Of a stretch of DNA of 64,000 nucleotides, positions 1-7,870 are shown in pieces. The stretch is from an uncultured Oscillospiraceae bacterium (GTDB taxonomy: Bacteria > Bacillota > Clostridia > Oscillospirales > Ruminococcaceae), in assembly GCA_934448295.1 (NCBI GenBank), contig CAKSEY010000017.1, forward strand, positions 12,612 through 76,611, written 5' to 3'. The stretch's first letter is position 1, and every line of letters begins with the position of its first letter. The translations under genes and the position numbers were made by a program. The notes below the pieces were generated by a model. The model had not been told where the DNA came from, made no database searches, and was given only the letters and a program-made list of their open reading frames with translations.

Positions 1-703
1 CGAGAAGCCCGGAGAGCGCTTCCACGGCGGCTTCCGGCATTCCCTTTTCGCGGAGCTCTGCGGCTACGCCCTCCGCGCCTATCTTGTCCAGCTTGTCGAA
101 GCTGACTGAAACCGTGTCAAGAGCCTCCTGCGGGAAGCCCATGGTCAGCAGGGAATTTCTCAGCACCCGGCGGTCGTTCACGCGCACGGTGAACTCGCCT
201 ATGCCTATCTTGGAAAGCGCCTTTGCGGTCACGGAGATAAGCTCGATCTCGCAGCACCACGAATCCGAGCCGAGAATGTCTATATCGCACTGCACGAACT
301 CGCGGAGTCTGCCGCGCTGAGGTCTCTCCGCGCGGTAAACCCTGTCTATCTGAATACACTTGAACGGCGAGGGCAGGCTGTTGCGGTTGTTCGCATAGTA
401 GCGGGAAAGCGGCAGGGTCAGGTCGTAGCGCAGACCGAGGTCGCACAGCTCCTTTTCGTCCACCGGGGACTTTGCGAGAGCCTCCGCCAGCTTGTCGCCG
501 CGCTTCATTATGCGGAAAATGAGGTTCAGGTTGTCGCCGCCGTCGCTCTTGTCGAGGTTCTCGGCGCTCTCGATTGCCGGGGTGTATATGCGGGTGAATC
601 CGCTTGCGGTGTAGGTTTCCAGAATGATGTTCATAAGGCGGTCGCGCTGTGCGGCTGCCTCCGGTAAATACTCCTGCATACCCTTCTGAGGCTTTATGTT
701 CAT
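1..703 (-). CDS. hisS: Histidyl-tRNA synthetase, N-terminal part
   Basis: Charges tRNA-His with histidine in the cytoplasm (class II synthetase). The visible 234 codons begin MNIKPQKGMQEYLPEAA and contain the class II motif 2 region RAERPQRGRLREFVQCDIDI, which binds the acceptor end and ATP. The rest of the catalytic core (histidine A motif, motif 3) and the anticodon domain lie beyond the left edge. The start is the ATG at 703, the only one that fits the family N-terminus. HisZ, the regulatory paralogue, is less likely because the motif 2 arginine region is intact. The gene is cut by the window, not broken. Confidence 0.93.
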   Translation of the reverse strand, partial: MNIKPQKGMQEYLPEAAAQRDRLMNIILETYTASGFTRIYTPAIESAENLDKSDGGDNLNLIFRIMKRGDKLAEALAKSPVDEKELCDLGLRYDLTLPLSRYYANNRNSLPSPFKCIQIDRVYRAERPQRGRLREFVQCDIDILGSDSWCCEIELISVTAKALSKIGIGEFTVRVNDRRVLRNSLLTMGFPQEALDTVSVSFDKLDKIGAEGVAAELREKGMPEAAVEALSGLL

Positions 704-721
704 TTTCGTGTTTCCTTTCGT

Positions 722-1153
722 TTATAGATACTGGATAAATCCGGTTTTTTCCGTTCTGTCATAGCCTGCGCGCTCGTAGAAATTCAGCGTGCTCGGGAGC
801 TTCGAACCGGTCATGAGAATGAGCCGGTAGCAGTTCTCGCGCTTCGCTATTTCCTTTGCGTACTCAAGGCAGGCCGTTGCAAGTCCTCTTCCCCGGTGAT
901 CCGGGTGAGTCACCACGTTCTCCACCCACGCGTAGGGGCGGGGGCCGTGCGTCAGGTTAGGCATGATAACGCAGGTTATCGTGGATACGAGCCTGCCATC
1001 CTCCTCCGCAGCGATAAGGTGGTAGTCCGGGTCGTTCACAAGGCGCTCCCACAGTTCGCGGGTCTGCTCCGCCGGGGGTATCTCCGTTTCGTGGAGGTAG
1101 AGATACAGCTCCATGAGCTGCTCATATTCATCTATGCGGACTTCTCTTATCAT
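722..1153 (-). CDS. GNAT family N-acetyltransferase
   Basis: About 143 residues with the GNAT fold: motif A reads HPDHRGRGLATACLEYA, matching the acetyl-CoA pyrophosphate loop (R/Q-x-x-G-x-G/A). The substrate is unknown. The ATG at 1153 is preferred because AAGGAGG lies just upstream; a longer in-frame GTG at 1171 would place the ribosome site inside the gene. It lies 18 bp upstream of hisS on the same strand and has its own promoter (1181-1209), so hisS may be cotranscribed with it. The fold assignment is firm; the role is not. Confidence 0.85.
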   Translation of the reverse strand: MIREVRIDEYEQLMELYLYLHETEIPPAEQTRELWERLVNDPDYHLIAAEEDGRLVSTITCVIMPNLTHGPRPYAWVENVVTHPDHRGRGLATACLEYAKEIAKRENCYRLILMTGSKLPSTLNFYERAGYDRTEKTGFIQYL

Positions 1154-1180
1154 ACTGCCGCCTCCTTGCACATATATATT

Positions 1181-1209
1181 ATTTTACCACATAATCGGTC
1201 TTATTTCAA
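1181..1209 (-). promoter_or_regulatory. Sigma-A promoter for the GNAT gene
   Basis: Reading the minus strand: TTGAAA, 17 bp, TAAAAT. It sits immediately after the lgt terminator and gives a leader of about 20 nt before the AAGGAGG of the GNAT gene. Confidence 0.75.
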
Positions 1210-1221
1210 GTGGTAAATAAG

Positions 1222-1250
1222 AAAAAAGCCGCTCCTGACCGAACGGCTTT
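1222..1250 (-). terminator. Rho-independent terminator of lgt
   Basis: An inverted repeat AAAGCCG/CGGCTTT runs into six T residues on the minus strand, about 10 nt after the lgt stop codon. Confidence 0.8.
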
Positions 1251-1259
1251 ATGGTGATT

Positions 1260-2045
1260 TCAAACAAGCTGTTTTTTTGCCCGGAGCTTCGTCACAATAA
1301 GGAACACCGGGACTGCGATGAACACCGCAATGCTGATAAGCTGCGACGTGGAAAGCCCGAACAGGAATCCCCTGTAATCGTCGCCGCGCCAGAATTCCAG
1401 CGTGAACCTCCCGACTGCGTACGCCATGAGGTACACCGCCAGCAGCCGGTTTTTGAGCCACCCCTTGTGCAGCATGAGCGTCAGCACGATAAACAGCGCC
1501 AGCTCCAGCCCGGCTTCATAGAGCTGCACGGGCACCCTCGGAACTCCGTTCGCGCCCTCGATAAGCGAGTGCGTGAATGTGACCCCGTGCTCCCACTCAA
1601 CGCCGTAGCAGCAGCCGCCGAGGAAGCAGCCTATCCTCCCGAACATATGGAACAGCGCGATGGACGGAGCGGCGCAGTCCGCGACCAGCCAGGGCTTCAG
1701 CTTCTGATAGCGCACCGACAGGAAGCCCCCCGCCAGCCCGCCGAGAAGCCCTCCGTAGAACACCGAGCCGCCGAAGATCATCTGCGCGTTGCCCCAGAAT
1801 TCCTCAAAGCTGCCAGCTCCGAAAAGCTGACTCCAGTACTGTATGTTGGTTATGCCGTAAAGCAGGTGCATCCCGACCGCGCAGCCAACGCCGCCGAAAA
1901 GCAGCACGAATATCATGCTGATGTCGCTGCCGCCGCGCTTCTTATAGGCGCGCACCGCAAGAGGAGCAGCCGCGAAAAGTCCGGCGAGGGCGGTTATCAT
2001 ATAGCTGCTGTAATATTTTCCGAATAGTTCAAATCCCGGGAACAT
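1260..2045 (-). CDS. lgt: Prolipoprotein diacylglyceryl transferase
   Basis: Membrane enzyme that moves diacylglycerol from phosphatidylglycerol to the lipobox cysteine of prolipoproteins. The 261-residue protein has about seven hydrophobic spans. The conserved central segment is HMFGRIGCFLGGCCYG, corresponding to the Lgt signature G-R-x-G-N-F with Cys in place of Asn as in clostridial Lgt-like proteins, followed by a C-terminal EFWRGD segment. It is single-gene, ending in its own terminator. The N-terminus is shorter than in E. coli Lgt. Two predicted lipoproteins in this window (32182 and 50209) are potential substrates. An Lgt-like paralogue of different specificity remains possible. Confidence 0.85.
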   Translation of the reverse strand: MFPGFELFGKYYSSYMITALAGLFAAAPLAVRAYKKRGGSDISMIFVLLFGGVGCAVGMHLLYGITNIQYWSQLFGAGSFEEFWGNAQMIFGGSVFYGGLLGGLAGGFLSVRYQKLKPWLVADCAAPSIALFHMFGRIGCFLGGCCYGVEWEHGVTFTHSLIEGANGVPRVPVQLYEAGLELALFIVLTLMLHKGWLKNRLLAVYLMAYAVGRFTLEFWRGDDYRGFLFGLSTSQLISIAVFIAVPVFLIVTKLRAKKQLV

Positions 2046-2056
2046 TTATCCTCCAA

Positions 2057-2090
2057 AAAAGAGAGCCCTGCCCAACCGGGCAGGGCTCCT
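2057..2090 (-). terminator. Terminator of the small DUF4190-like gene
   Basis: A 10-bp stem GAGCCCTGCC/GGCAGGGCTC with a short loop is followed on the minus strand by a run of T residues, about 22 nt after the stop codon of the gene at 2113. Confidence 0.85.
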
Positions 2091-2112
2091 GTGTAATTCG
2101 TGACCTCAGAGA

Positions 2113-2424
2113 TCAATAGCTGCCTGCTGCGGCTGCACCAGCCAAGATTGCGCCTGCGCAGACTGCTACGCAGATGATCGCAACAACGTCGAGTGCGAGA
2201 GCAACAATGCCGAGAACCAGACCTGCGGTTGCAAGACCCTTCTCGTTACCCTCACAGTTACCAGCCTTTACGTTCTTGAGTGCAAGCGCGCCGAAAACGA
2301 TACCTGCAATAGAGCAAAGGGGCATAATGTAGCTGATGAAAGGAATAACGCTGCCCAGCATACCGCCTGCGATACCAACGATACCGCAAACCAGGGATAC
2401 GATCGCCATATTCTTTGTTGTCAT
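2113..2424 (-). CDS. Small membrane protein, DUF4190-like
   Basis: 103 residues, mostly hydrophobic and rich in Gly/Ala, with two or three predicted spans. The pattern SLVCGIVGI ... ATAGLVLGIVAL, two glycine-rich hairpins repeated, is typical of DUF4190 proteins, whose function is unknown. The start is the ATG at 2424 because AGGAGG precedes it by seven bases; a longer in-frame start would read through the ribosome site. It has its own consensus promoter (2471-2499) and terminator, so it is separate from the signalling operon upstream. Confidence 0.75.
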   Translation of the reverse strand: MTTKNMAIVSLVCGIVGIAGGMLGSVIPFISYIMPLCSIAGIVFGALALKNVKAGNCEGNEKGLATAGLVLGIVALALDVVAIICVAVCAGAILAGAAAAGSY

Positions 2425-2470
2425 AACCAAACCTCCTGTTTGTAAATATTTATGGTTTACTACCAAGTTT

Positions 2471-2499
2471 ATTATATCATATTTTTTCGTTCACGTCAA
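2471..2499 (-). promoter_or_regulatory. Sigma-A promoter for the DUF4190-like gene
   Basis: Minus strand TTGACG, 17 bp, TATAAT. It separates this gene from the PP2C gene that ends at 2583. Confidence 0.8.
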
Positions 2500-2582
2500 T
2501 AAGAAGAGCATTATGTCGCATTACAAAAAACAGGCAGTTCTTTTGTAAGATTTGCACATTTTTCACAACGAATGAATAAAAA

Positions 2583-3278
2583 TTACACAAGTGTTGCCAT
2601 AATCACGCTGATATCGTCCTCGGAGCCGTGCTCCACCGCCGCCCGGACTATCTCCCGGCAGGCGGAAATATCGCTGTTTGCGCCGCTCAGGATATCCTCG
2701 ATGATATCCGCGCTGATGTGGTCGTGAACTCCGTCGGAGGTTATCAGCACCCTCCCGGAGCTTATATCGGACAACCTCGGCATGAAAAACGATCCTCTCC
2801 CGCCGCCGAAGCAGGCGGTTATCTCGCTGCGGCGGCAGTTCTCCGCCTCCTCTAATCTCCCGAGGGAGCGCAGATAATTGTAGGTCGTCATGTCCTCGGT
2901 TAGCTGTTTGAGGTAGCCGCCCTGGACTGCGTATATCCGCGTATTCCCGATGTGGAGCGCCCTCCCGCCCGGGAATATCCCCGAAAACGTAGAAGCCATA
3001 GTCTCCTTGCCGGGAGTTTTCCGCGCGAACTCCAGCAGAGCCGCGTTCACCCCGGCGAAGCCGTCCATATCCGGAGCGCACTCCGAGAGCCGCTCGCAGA
3101 CGAACTGCGCCGCGATATCCCCGCCGGCGTTGCCGCCCACTCCGTCCGCTATCCCGATAACGCAGGGCGGGACTTCTCCGGAGAACTCTTCATTGCAGAG
3201 GATACGTCCGCCGATGAGTATTCTGTCCTCGCTGTTATTCTTTCCCGAGCCGCACCGGGTCACTGCACTTATTTTCAT
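2583..3278 (-). CDS. PP2C-family protein phosphatase
   Basis: A metal-dependent Ser/Thr phosphatase of about 231 residues. Metal-binding aspartates are visible in NSEDRILIGG, GIADGVGG, ITSDGVHDH and SEDDISV, in the family order, with no membrane span or extra domain. The ATG at 3278 follows CAGGAG; it lies inside the 3' end of the AAA+ gene (44-bp overlap), so translation is probably coupled. It is the last gene of the kinase/FHA operon. The natural inference is that it reverses phosphorylation made by the kinase at 9158. It could instead be a PP2C regulator of another kinase. Confidence 0.88.
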   Translation of the reverse strand: MKISAVTRCGSGKNNSEDRILIGGRILCNEEFSGEVPPCVIGIADGVGGNAGGDIAAQFVCERLSECAPDMDGFAGVNAALLEFARKTPGKETMASTFSGIFPGGRALHIGNTRIYAVQGGYLKQLTEDMTTYNYLRSLGRLEEAENCRRSEITACFGGGRGSFFMPRLSDISSGRVLITSDGVHDHISADIIEDILSGANSDISACREIVRAAVEHGSEDDISVIMATLV

Positions 3279-5157
3279 GGCTGCTCCTGCATTCAAGCGA
3301 TACAGGCATTTCGTCTGCCCTTATCGCGGTAATTTCGATATCTGCCTGCGAGAATATCCCGTTGTCGAACATATAGCGCGAAAGCGGGTCTATCAGCAGA
3401 TTCTCAACGATGTTTCCTATCCCTCGTCCGCCGTTGCCGAGGTTCCCGAGCGCCTTTTCAAGCAGCACGGAATACGCGCCGTCCGAAAGAGCCACGGTTA
3501 TCTGCCTGTCCGCGGAAACCTGCGACAGAATGCGCTGAACCTGCGACTGAAGTATCTGCGCCGCCGCTTCCGGTCTAATGAAATCGAACACAACGATGTT
3601 CTCGCCGATTCGATTGAGTATCTCCGGTCTGCCGAGCTCCAGCTTGAAATACTCCTCTATCGCACTGCGGACGCGCTGGCGCACCTCCGGGTAAGCCATG
3701 TCGGCGGTGACGTTCTGCACCCGCTCTCCGGTGGCGCTGCTGCGCGTGTAGATTCCCAGATTGCTGGTGAAGATTATCACGCTCTCCGAGAAATACACCG
3801 TGTTGCCCTGACCGTCCGTCATTCTGCCGTCCTCGAGTATCTGGAGGAACTTGTCGAGAATGGACGGGTGCGCCTTTTCTATCTCATCGAAAAGGAGGAT
3901 AGAAAACGGCGAGTTCTTTATCGCGTTGGTGAGCTGACCTCCCGCCTCGTAGCCCACATATCCGGGAGGCGCGCCGAGCAATTTCTGGTCGCTGTGCGGC
4001 TGGCTGTATTCGCTCATGTCGAAGCGTATGCAGCAGCTTTCGTCCCCGAAAAGCCGCTCCGCAAGGGTCTTGGCGGTCTCGGTCTTACCTGTTCCGGTGG
4101 GGCCTGCGAAGAACAGCACTCCTTTCGGGCGGGTGTGGGACGAGCCTTGCAGTCCGGACATTCCGGTGACTGCGCGCTTCACTACGTCCAGAGTCTTGAT
4201 TATCGCCGCGTCCTGACCCTTTACGCGCCTGCGGAAATCGTCAGCGGCGGTCCGCAGGGATTCCACGTCAAGGCTGCGCCACGGATTCTCGCGTATTCCG
4301 TACTTGTAGAGGTCGATGACGTCGCACATATTGCGTATGGAAATGCGCTCGTTCTTGCAGAGCTTGCGCAGCCCGTTCATCTCGGTGAAGCTGAATCCCT
4401 CGGTGAGCGCCGCGAATCTGTCCTGAATTTTCTCCAGCTCCTGCGGATGCTCCTCGAAATACGGCATTTCCGCGCGGAAAATGTCTCCGGCAAAGAACGT
4501 CTGGAAGTTGTTCCCGCGCACGAATCCCGCACGCTCCTCCCGGGTGGGAGTGCTGATGGTTATGGTCTTTTCGTTCGGGTTGTCGAGGTAGAACCACGCC
4601 GGGATATCGTTGGATTTGTTCACGATGAGTATGAGCAGGTTGCGGAGCTTCCCGCCGCTTTCCGTGCGTACCTCCGCCGCCTCCATTGCCGCTTGCAGGA
4701 GCACGGTGTAGCTGTCCACCTCAGACTGCTGGAGCCTATCCGGCGAGGGAATGCACCGGGAAGCAAAGGTCATGATGACCACGCAGGGCTCCCGGTTCTG
4801 GGAGAGCGCGCGCCGGGTGAGCTGCGCCGCTCCGCCGTCGCTGCCGCCCTTGAACGAAGCGGCTACCGCGCCGTTCTGCTCCGAAGCTCCCACGAGATCT
4901 GCGAAACGCTGCGTGTAGCCCTCCTCGCAGGAGTTGTAAAATCCGCGCAGGCTGTCGTAGAATGCGATATTAGCGTAGCCCTTGTCCCGGAAAAAGTAGT
5001 GCAGGTAGTCCGTCAGGCGCAGAATACTCCCCTGCGGAACGCTGCCCTCATACGGGAACTGATAGCTGTCGAACACGTTGCCCTCCAGCATGATAAGCGG
5101 CTTTATGCGCGAGAATATTTCAAGCTCGCGGTGCCATTTCGGGGTGAAGTCGGTCAT
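3235..5157 (-). CDS. Clp-like AAA+ ATPase with degenerate first AAA domain
   Basis: 640 residues. The C-terminal half is a ClpA/B D2-type AAA+ module: Walker A GPTGTGKTET near residue 350, the pore-loop region GAPPGYVGYE, Walker B LLFDEIEKAHP near residue 422, sensor 1 IIFTSNLG, an LNRIGE arginine-finger region and a small C-terminal lid. The first 300 residues contain hydrophobic strands and a lid-like helix bundle but no Walker A or B, so they look like an inactive AAA-like domain. No Clp N-domain repeats or coiled-coil M-domain are evident. It starts 11 bp after the LRR gene, behind AAGGAGGAGC. The context suggests an unfoldase/remodelling motor under phospho-control; the substrate is unknown. 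Confidence 0.85.
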   Translation of the reverse strand: MTDFTPKWHRELEIFSRIKPLIMLEGNVFDSYQFPYEGSVPQGSILRLTDYLHYFFRDKGYANIAFYDSLRGFYNSCEEGYTQRFADLVGASEQNGAVAASFKGGSDGGAAQLTRRALSQNREPCVVIMTFASRCIPSPDRLQQSEVDSYTVLLQAAMEAAEVRTESGGKLRNLLILIVNKSNDIPAWFYLDNPNEKTITISTPTREERAGFVRGNNFQTFFAGDIFRAEMPYFEEHPQELEKIQDRFAALTEGFSFTEMNGLRKLCKNERISIRNMCDVIDLYKYGIRENPWRSLDVESLRTAADDFRRRVKGQDAAIIKTLDVVKRAVTGMSGLQGSSHTRPKGVLFFAGPTGTGKTETAKTLAERLFGDESCCIRFDMSEYSQPHSDQKLLGAPPGYVGYEAGGQLTNAIKNSPFSILLFDEIEKAHPSILDKFLQILEDGRMTDGQGNTVYFSESVIIFTSNLGIYTRSSATGERVQNVTADMAYPEVRQRVRSAIEEYFKLELGRPEILNRIGENIVVFDFIRPEAAAQILQSQVQRILSQVSADRQITVALSDGAYSVLLEKALGNLGNGGRGIGNIVENLLIDPLSRYMFDNGIFSQADIEITAIRADEMPVSLECRSSHENKCSDPVRLGKE

Positions 5158-5168
5158 GTGCTCCTCCT

Positions 5169-6257
5169 TTATTCGCCGGGGAATTCCGACAGGTGGCGGC
5201 AGGGAATCTTGTTTTCAAGGCAGCAGCGCTGCGCGGAGCTGTCCGGCAGGCAGTAGACCGTGATGTTTCCGCCGGGGGTCACCATGATGCCGCACAGGTC
5301 TACAAGCTCGGTGTTCATGCCGAGAACTGCCACCGCCCGGCTGAAGCTGAGCTGAAAATCGCTGAACGGGCTTATCACCGTGCGCGTATTCGCCGGGATT
5401 ATCAGGCTGCGGAGAGACGCGCACTCCACGAACGCGTTGTTTTCAATGCTCATCAGCGTTTCGGGGAGCACCACCTTTTTCAGCGCCGTGCACCAGCCGA
5501 AGCACTTCTCCGGAACGACCTGCACCCGGGTGTTTTCAAGGTGTATCTCCGTGAACTGGCAGCTTGCAAAGGCTCCCGCGCCAATGGAAGCAAGGCTGTC
5601 CGGGAAATCAAGGCTGCCCAGCGTGCAGGCGCTGAACGCGTTTTTTCCTATGATGTAAAGCTGCTTCGGGAGGACAAGGCGGTTCAGCTTTGCGCCGCGG
5701 AACGCGCCCTCGCCTATCCGCGTTACCGGTCTGCCGTCTATCATGTCCGGTATCCGCAGAAGCTCCGGGACTATCGCCTCGCCGCTGAAATCCCGGTGGA
5801 TACGCAGCCCGGTGATGGTAACGCTACCGTCCTCGATACGGTAGCCGAGGTTCTTTATCGCTTCCTCAAAGCCGCTGTCAGGCTGCGCGGACTGCCACCT
5901 ATCCAGCGCTTCCGCTATGTTGGAGTTCGCCGCCAGCATACTGTCGCTGCGGGATTTTTCCATAGCCGCGCCTATTTTCCGGTCGAGGGGCTGCAATTCG
6001 CCGACCGCCCTCTCCGCCGAAGCCTTCTGCGCGTCAACGTCGAATTTCTCCCTGTCCGAGACGGAATTCAGGAACGCCGTCGTCCTCAGCAGCCGCGCCT
6101 GATTGGTTATGTAAGCTCTCAGCCGGTCGGAGGTCTGGATGTCCTTTACCGTTTCCAGGGTTTCCGTCAGCAGGGCTATGCGCTTTTCCGCGCTGTCCAG
6201 CCGCGATTTCATATCCTCTATTTCAAGGCGCAGCTTCAGTTCGTCAAGCTCGGTCAT
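5169..6257 (-). CDS. Coiled-coil plus BspA-type leucine-rich-repeat protein
   Basis: 362 residues. Residues 1-45 are a charged heptad coiled coil (MTELDELKLRLEIEDMKSRL). From about residue 165 there are LRR_5/BspA-type repeats, with units such as IGEGAFRGAKLNRLVLP and IGKNAFSACTLGSLDFP. Unlike typical BspA proteins there is no signal peptide, so it is probably cytoplasmic and used for protein contact. Its start overlaps the previous stop by 4 bp. Within the operon it may act as an adaptor or target recogniser for the AAA+ ATPase; that is inference. Confidence 0.75.
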   Translation of the reverse strand: MTELDELKLRLEIEDMKSRLDSAEKRIALLTETLETVKDIQTSDRLRAYITNQARLLRTTAFLNSVSDREKFDVDAQKASAERAVGELQPLDRKIGAAMEKSRSDSMLAANSNIAEALDRWQSAQPDSGFEEAIKNLGYRIEDGSVTITGLRIHRDFSGEAIVPELLRIPDMIDGRPVTRIGEGAFRGAKLNRLVLPKQLYIIGKNAFSACTLGSLDFPDSLASIGAGAFASCQFTEIHLENTRVQVVPEKCFGWCTALKKVVLPETLMSIENNAFVECASLRSLIIPANTRTVISPFSDFQLSFSRAVAVLGMNTELVDLCGIMVTPGGNITVYCLPDSSAQRCCLENKIPCRHLSEFPGE

Positions 6258-6679
6258 TTATCCCTGTCCTCCCTCATCATAAGGCTTATCGTCCGGGCGA
6301 TTCCGCTCACCGCCGCCCTTTTCGCGGAATTCTGGTCGAGCTTCCCGGTGCGCGCCGCCTGCTGTGCCGCTTCCCGCAGCACATTCTCCCCGGCCTTGCC
6401 GATAAAGCCGAAAAGCGCGCTGGTTTCCGGTGCGGGGGCTTCTGGCTCAGGCTTTTTCTGCGGCTCCGGCGATTCCGGATTTTTCTGCAGCTCCGGATCT
6501 ATGCATAGCTCCGGGAGCGGCTCGCCGCCGCACACGCTGTAAAGAAGCCCGGCAAGGTCAAGCTGGCTTTTCCGGCGGCTGAGCACCCGCTGGAGCGGCT
6601 GTTTTCCCGCCTGAGCCACGGTGCTTTCCAGCAGAGCCAGCCGGATATACGAGATGTCATTCAACGCGCCGTCATTCAT
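6254..6679 (-). CDS. Small hypothetical protein with proline-rich linker
   Basis: 141 residues from the ATG at 6679, chosen because AAAGG lies at proper spacing; nearer upstream GTG/ATG codons abut the ribosome site. The N-terminal helical part (residues 1-60) is followed by a Glu/Pro-rich linker with PEPQKKPEPEAPAPE and a C-terminal amphipathic region. No catalytic motif or known family is recognised. It overlaps both neighbours by a few bases, so it belongs to the signalling operon and may be a scaffold or a phosphorylated adaptor. Confidence 0.6.
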   Translation of the reverse strand: MNDGALNDISYIRLALLESTVAQAGKQPLQRVLSRRKSQLDLAGLLYSVCGGEPLPELCIDPELQKNPESPEPQKKPEPEAPAPETSALFGFIGKAGENVLREAAQQAARTGKLDQNSAKRAAVSGIARTISLMMREDRDK

Positions 6680-7289
6680 CTGCATCACCTTTCAGAAGAT
6701 TCCTTTCCGCGAGCCGCCGCTCAAGCTCCCCGGGATAATCCGCGCCGTGTATTCCCACGGAAATAACGCTGTTCCCCACCGTGAAATTCTGTATCATATT
6801 GCCCTGCCGCATATATTCCTCGTAGCTCCGGCGGCGGCTTTCGTCAAGGAATATCACCCGCTGATTGTCCGAGCCGCGCAGCGGACAGCCGTTGTTGCGC
6901 TCCGCGATGTATTCGCCGTCTATCAGCACCGAAACGTTCTCCAGCACCCCGGAAGCCCCCGGCATTCCCAGGAGCTGCTCCAGCGTATAGCCCGTGTACA
7001 GCAGTATGTCCCCGGAAATTTCGCGCAGCTCCGGGAGAAGCGCCGCAAGCTCCGGCTGCTCCATCGGGTCGCCGCCGGTCAGCGTGAGGCCGTCCACCGG
7101 CGCAGAATCCGCGATAGAGCGCACAAGCTCCATCAGCCGCTGCGGGGTTATGCGGTATTCCTCCCGCCTTTGCCACAGCTCCGGATTGCTGCACCCCTTA
7201 CACCCGTGGGAGCACCCGCAGAACCATATTCCTATGCGGTTTCCTGGCCCCAGCGTCCTGACCGGATAGAGTATCCGCGCTACGAACAT
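6672..7289 (-). CDS. 4Fe-4S single-cluster radical-SAM-like protein
   Basis: 205 residues resembling anaerobic ribonucleotide reductase activase (NrdG) and related single-cluster proteins. The cluster motif is C-SHG-C-KG-C (CX3CX2C) in WFCGCSHGCKGCSNPELW, near residue 25, followed by the SAM-contact segment TLTGGDPMEQ. No NrdD is in the window, and the gene sits between an FHA gene and an LRR gene, so class III reductase activation is unlikely. It may modify or redox-tune a partner in the operon. Start and end overlap its neighbours by 8-10 bp. Confidence 0.8.
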   Translation of the reverse strand: MFVARILYPVRTLGPGNRIGIWFCGCSHGCKGCSNPELWQRREEYRITPQRLMELVRSIADSAPVDGLTLTGGDPMEQPELAALLPELREISGDILLYTGYTLEQLLGMPGASGVLENVSVLIDGEYIAERNNGCPLRGSDNQRVIFLDESRRRSYEEYMRQGNMIQNFTVGNSVISVGIHGADYPGELERRLAERNLLKGDADE

Positions 7290-7870
7290 ATCCTCACCGT
7301 GAAATACGCCGCGCCCTCCTGCCGGGAGCCGTCAGCCACGCAGCCGCCAAGCCCCACCTCGTCGCCGTCGTGTAGCTCCTGCGGAGAAGCGGAAATGCGC
7401 GCGCCGTTTATGTAGGTGTGGTTCACGGAACCGCAGTCCGCAATGAAAAGCCGCCCGTCCAGCACCGTAAATTTCGCGTGCGTGCGGCTGACGTACTGTT
7501 TCCGCGAAAGGTACCCGCTCATCTCCTGCTCCCTACCGACCGTGGTTTCCTGCCGGGTCAGCTCATATGCGAAGCTTCCGTCAACCGCGGCAAGCGTGAA
7601 GCGCGGTGCCGCCGCTTTTTCCGGCTCCGGGGCGGGAACTATGTCCGAGATATCCTCGCCGCACTGCGCGCACTTCCGCGCCGCCGGGGGATTCACCGCG
7701 CCGCACTCGCATATCCGCGCCAGCCTTTTTGCCGGGGCGGGCTGCTCCCGGGCTTCCGAAGCGCCGTCCACCACCGGGGAGGCTGTGATGTCCGCCTCGC
7801 ACCGGGCGCACTCTATCCGAAACGGCTCGTTGTGGAAGCCGCAGTCCGGGCAGACCTTGTATTTACTCAT
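7280..7870 (-). CDS. Double zinc-ribbon plus FHA-domain protein
   Basis: 196 residues. Two zinc ribbons come first: CPDCGFHNEPFRIECARC (residues 7-24) and CECGAVNPPAARKCAQC (about 55-71). A C-terminal FHA domain follows (about 95-196) with the expected core: TVGRE near its start, YVSRTHAKF and NHTYINGARI. FHA domains bind phosphothreonine peptides, so this is the probable reader of the kinase at 9158. It is cytosolic. The 8-bp overlap with the coiled-coil gene indicates coupled translation. Confidence 0.88.
   Translation of the reverse strand: MSKYKVCPDCGFHNEPFRIECARCEADITASPVVDGASEAREQPAPAKRLARICECGAVNPPAARKCAQCGEDISDIVPAPEPEKAAAPRFTLAAVDGSFAYELTRQETTVGREQEMSGYLSRKQYVSRTHAKFTVLDGRLFIADCGSVNHTYINGARISASPQELHDGDEVGLGGCVADGSRQEGAAYFTVRICS

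Noticed and set aside
2950..5256. A 768-codon open frame on the plus strand opposite the AAA+ and PP2C genes, and other long antisense frames
   Set aside because: They mirror GC-rich codon bias of real minus-strand genes; they lack ribosome sites and recognisable domains.
6672..7289. Ribonucleotide reductase activase NrdG
   Set aside because: No NrdD gene is nearby and the gene is embedded in a signalling operon; the cluster motif alone is not enough.
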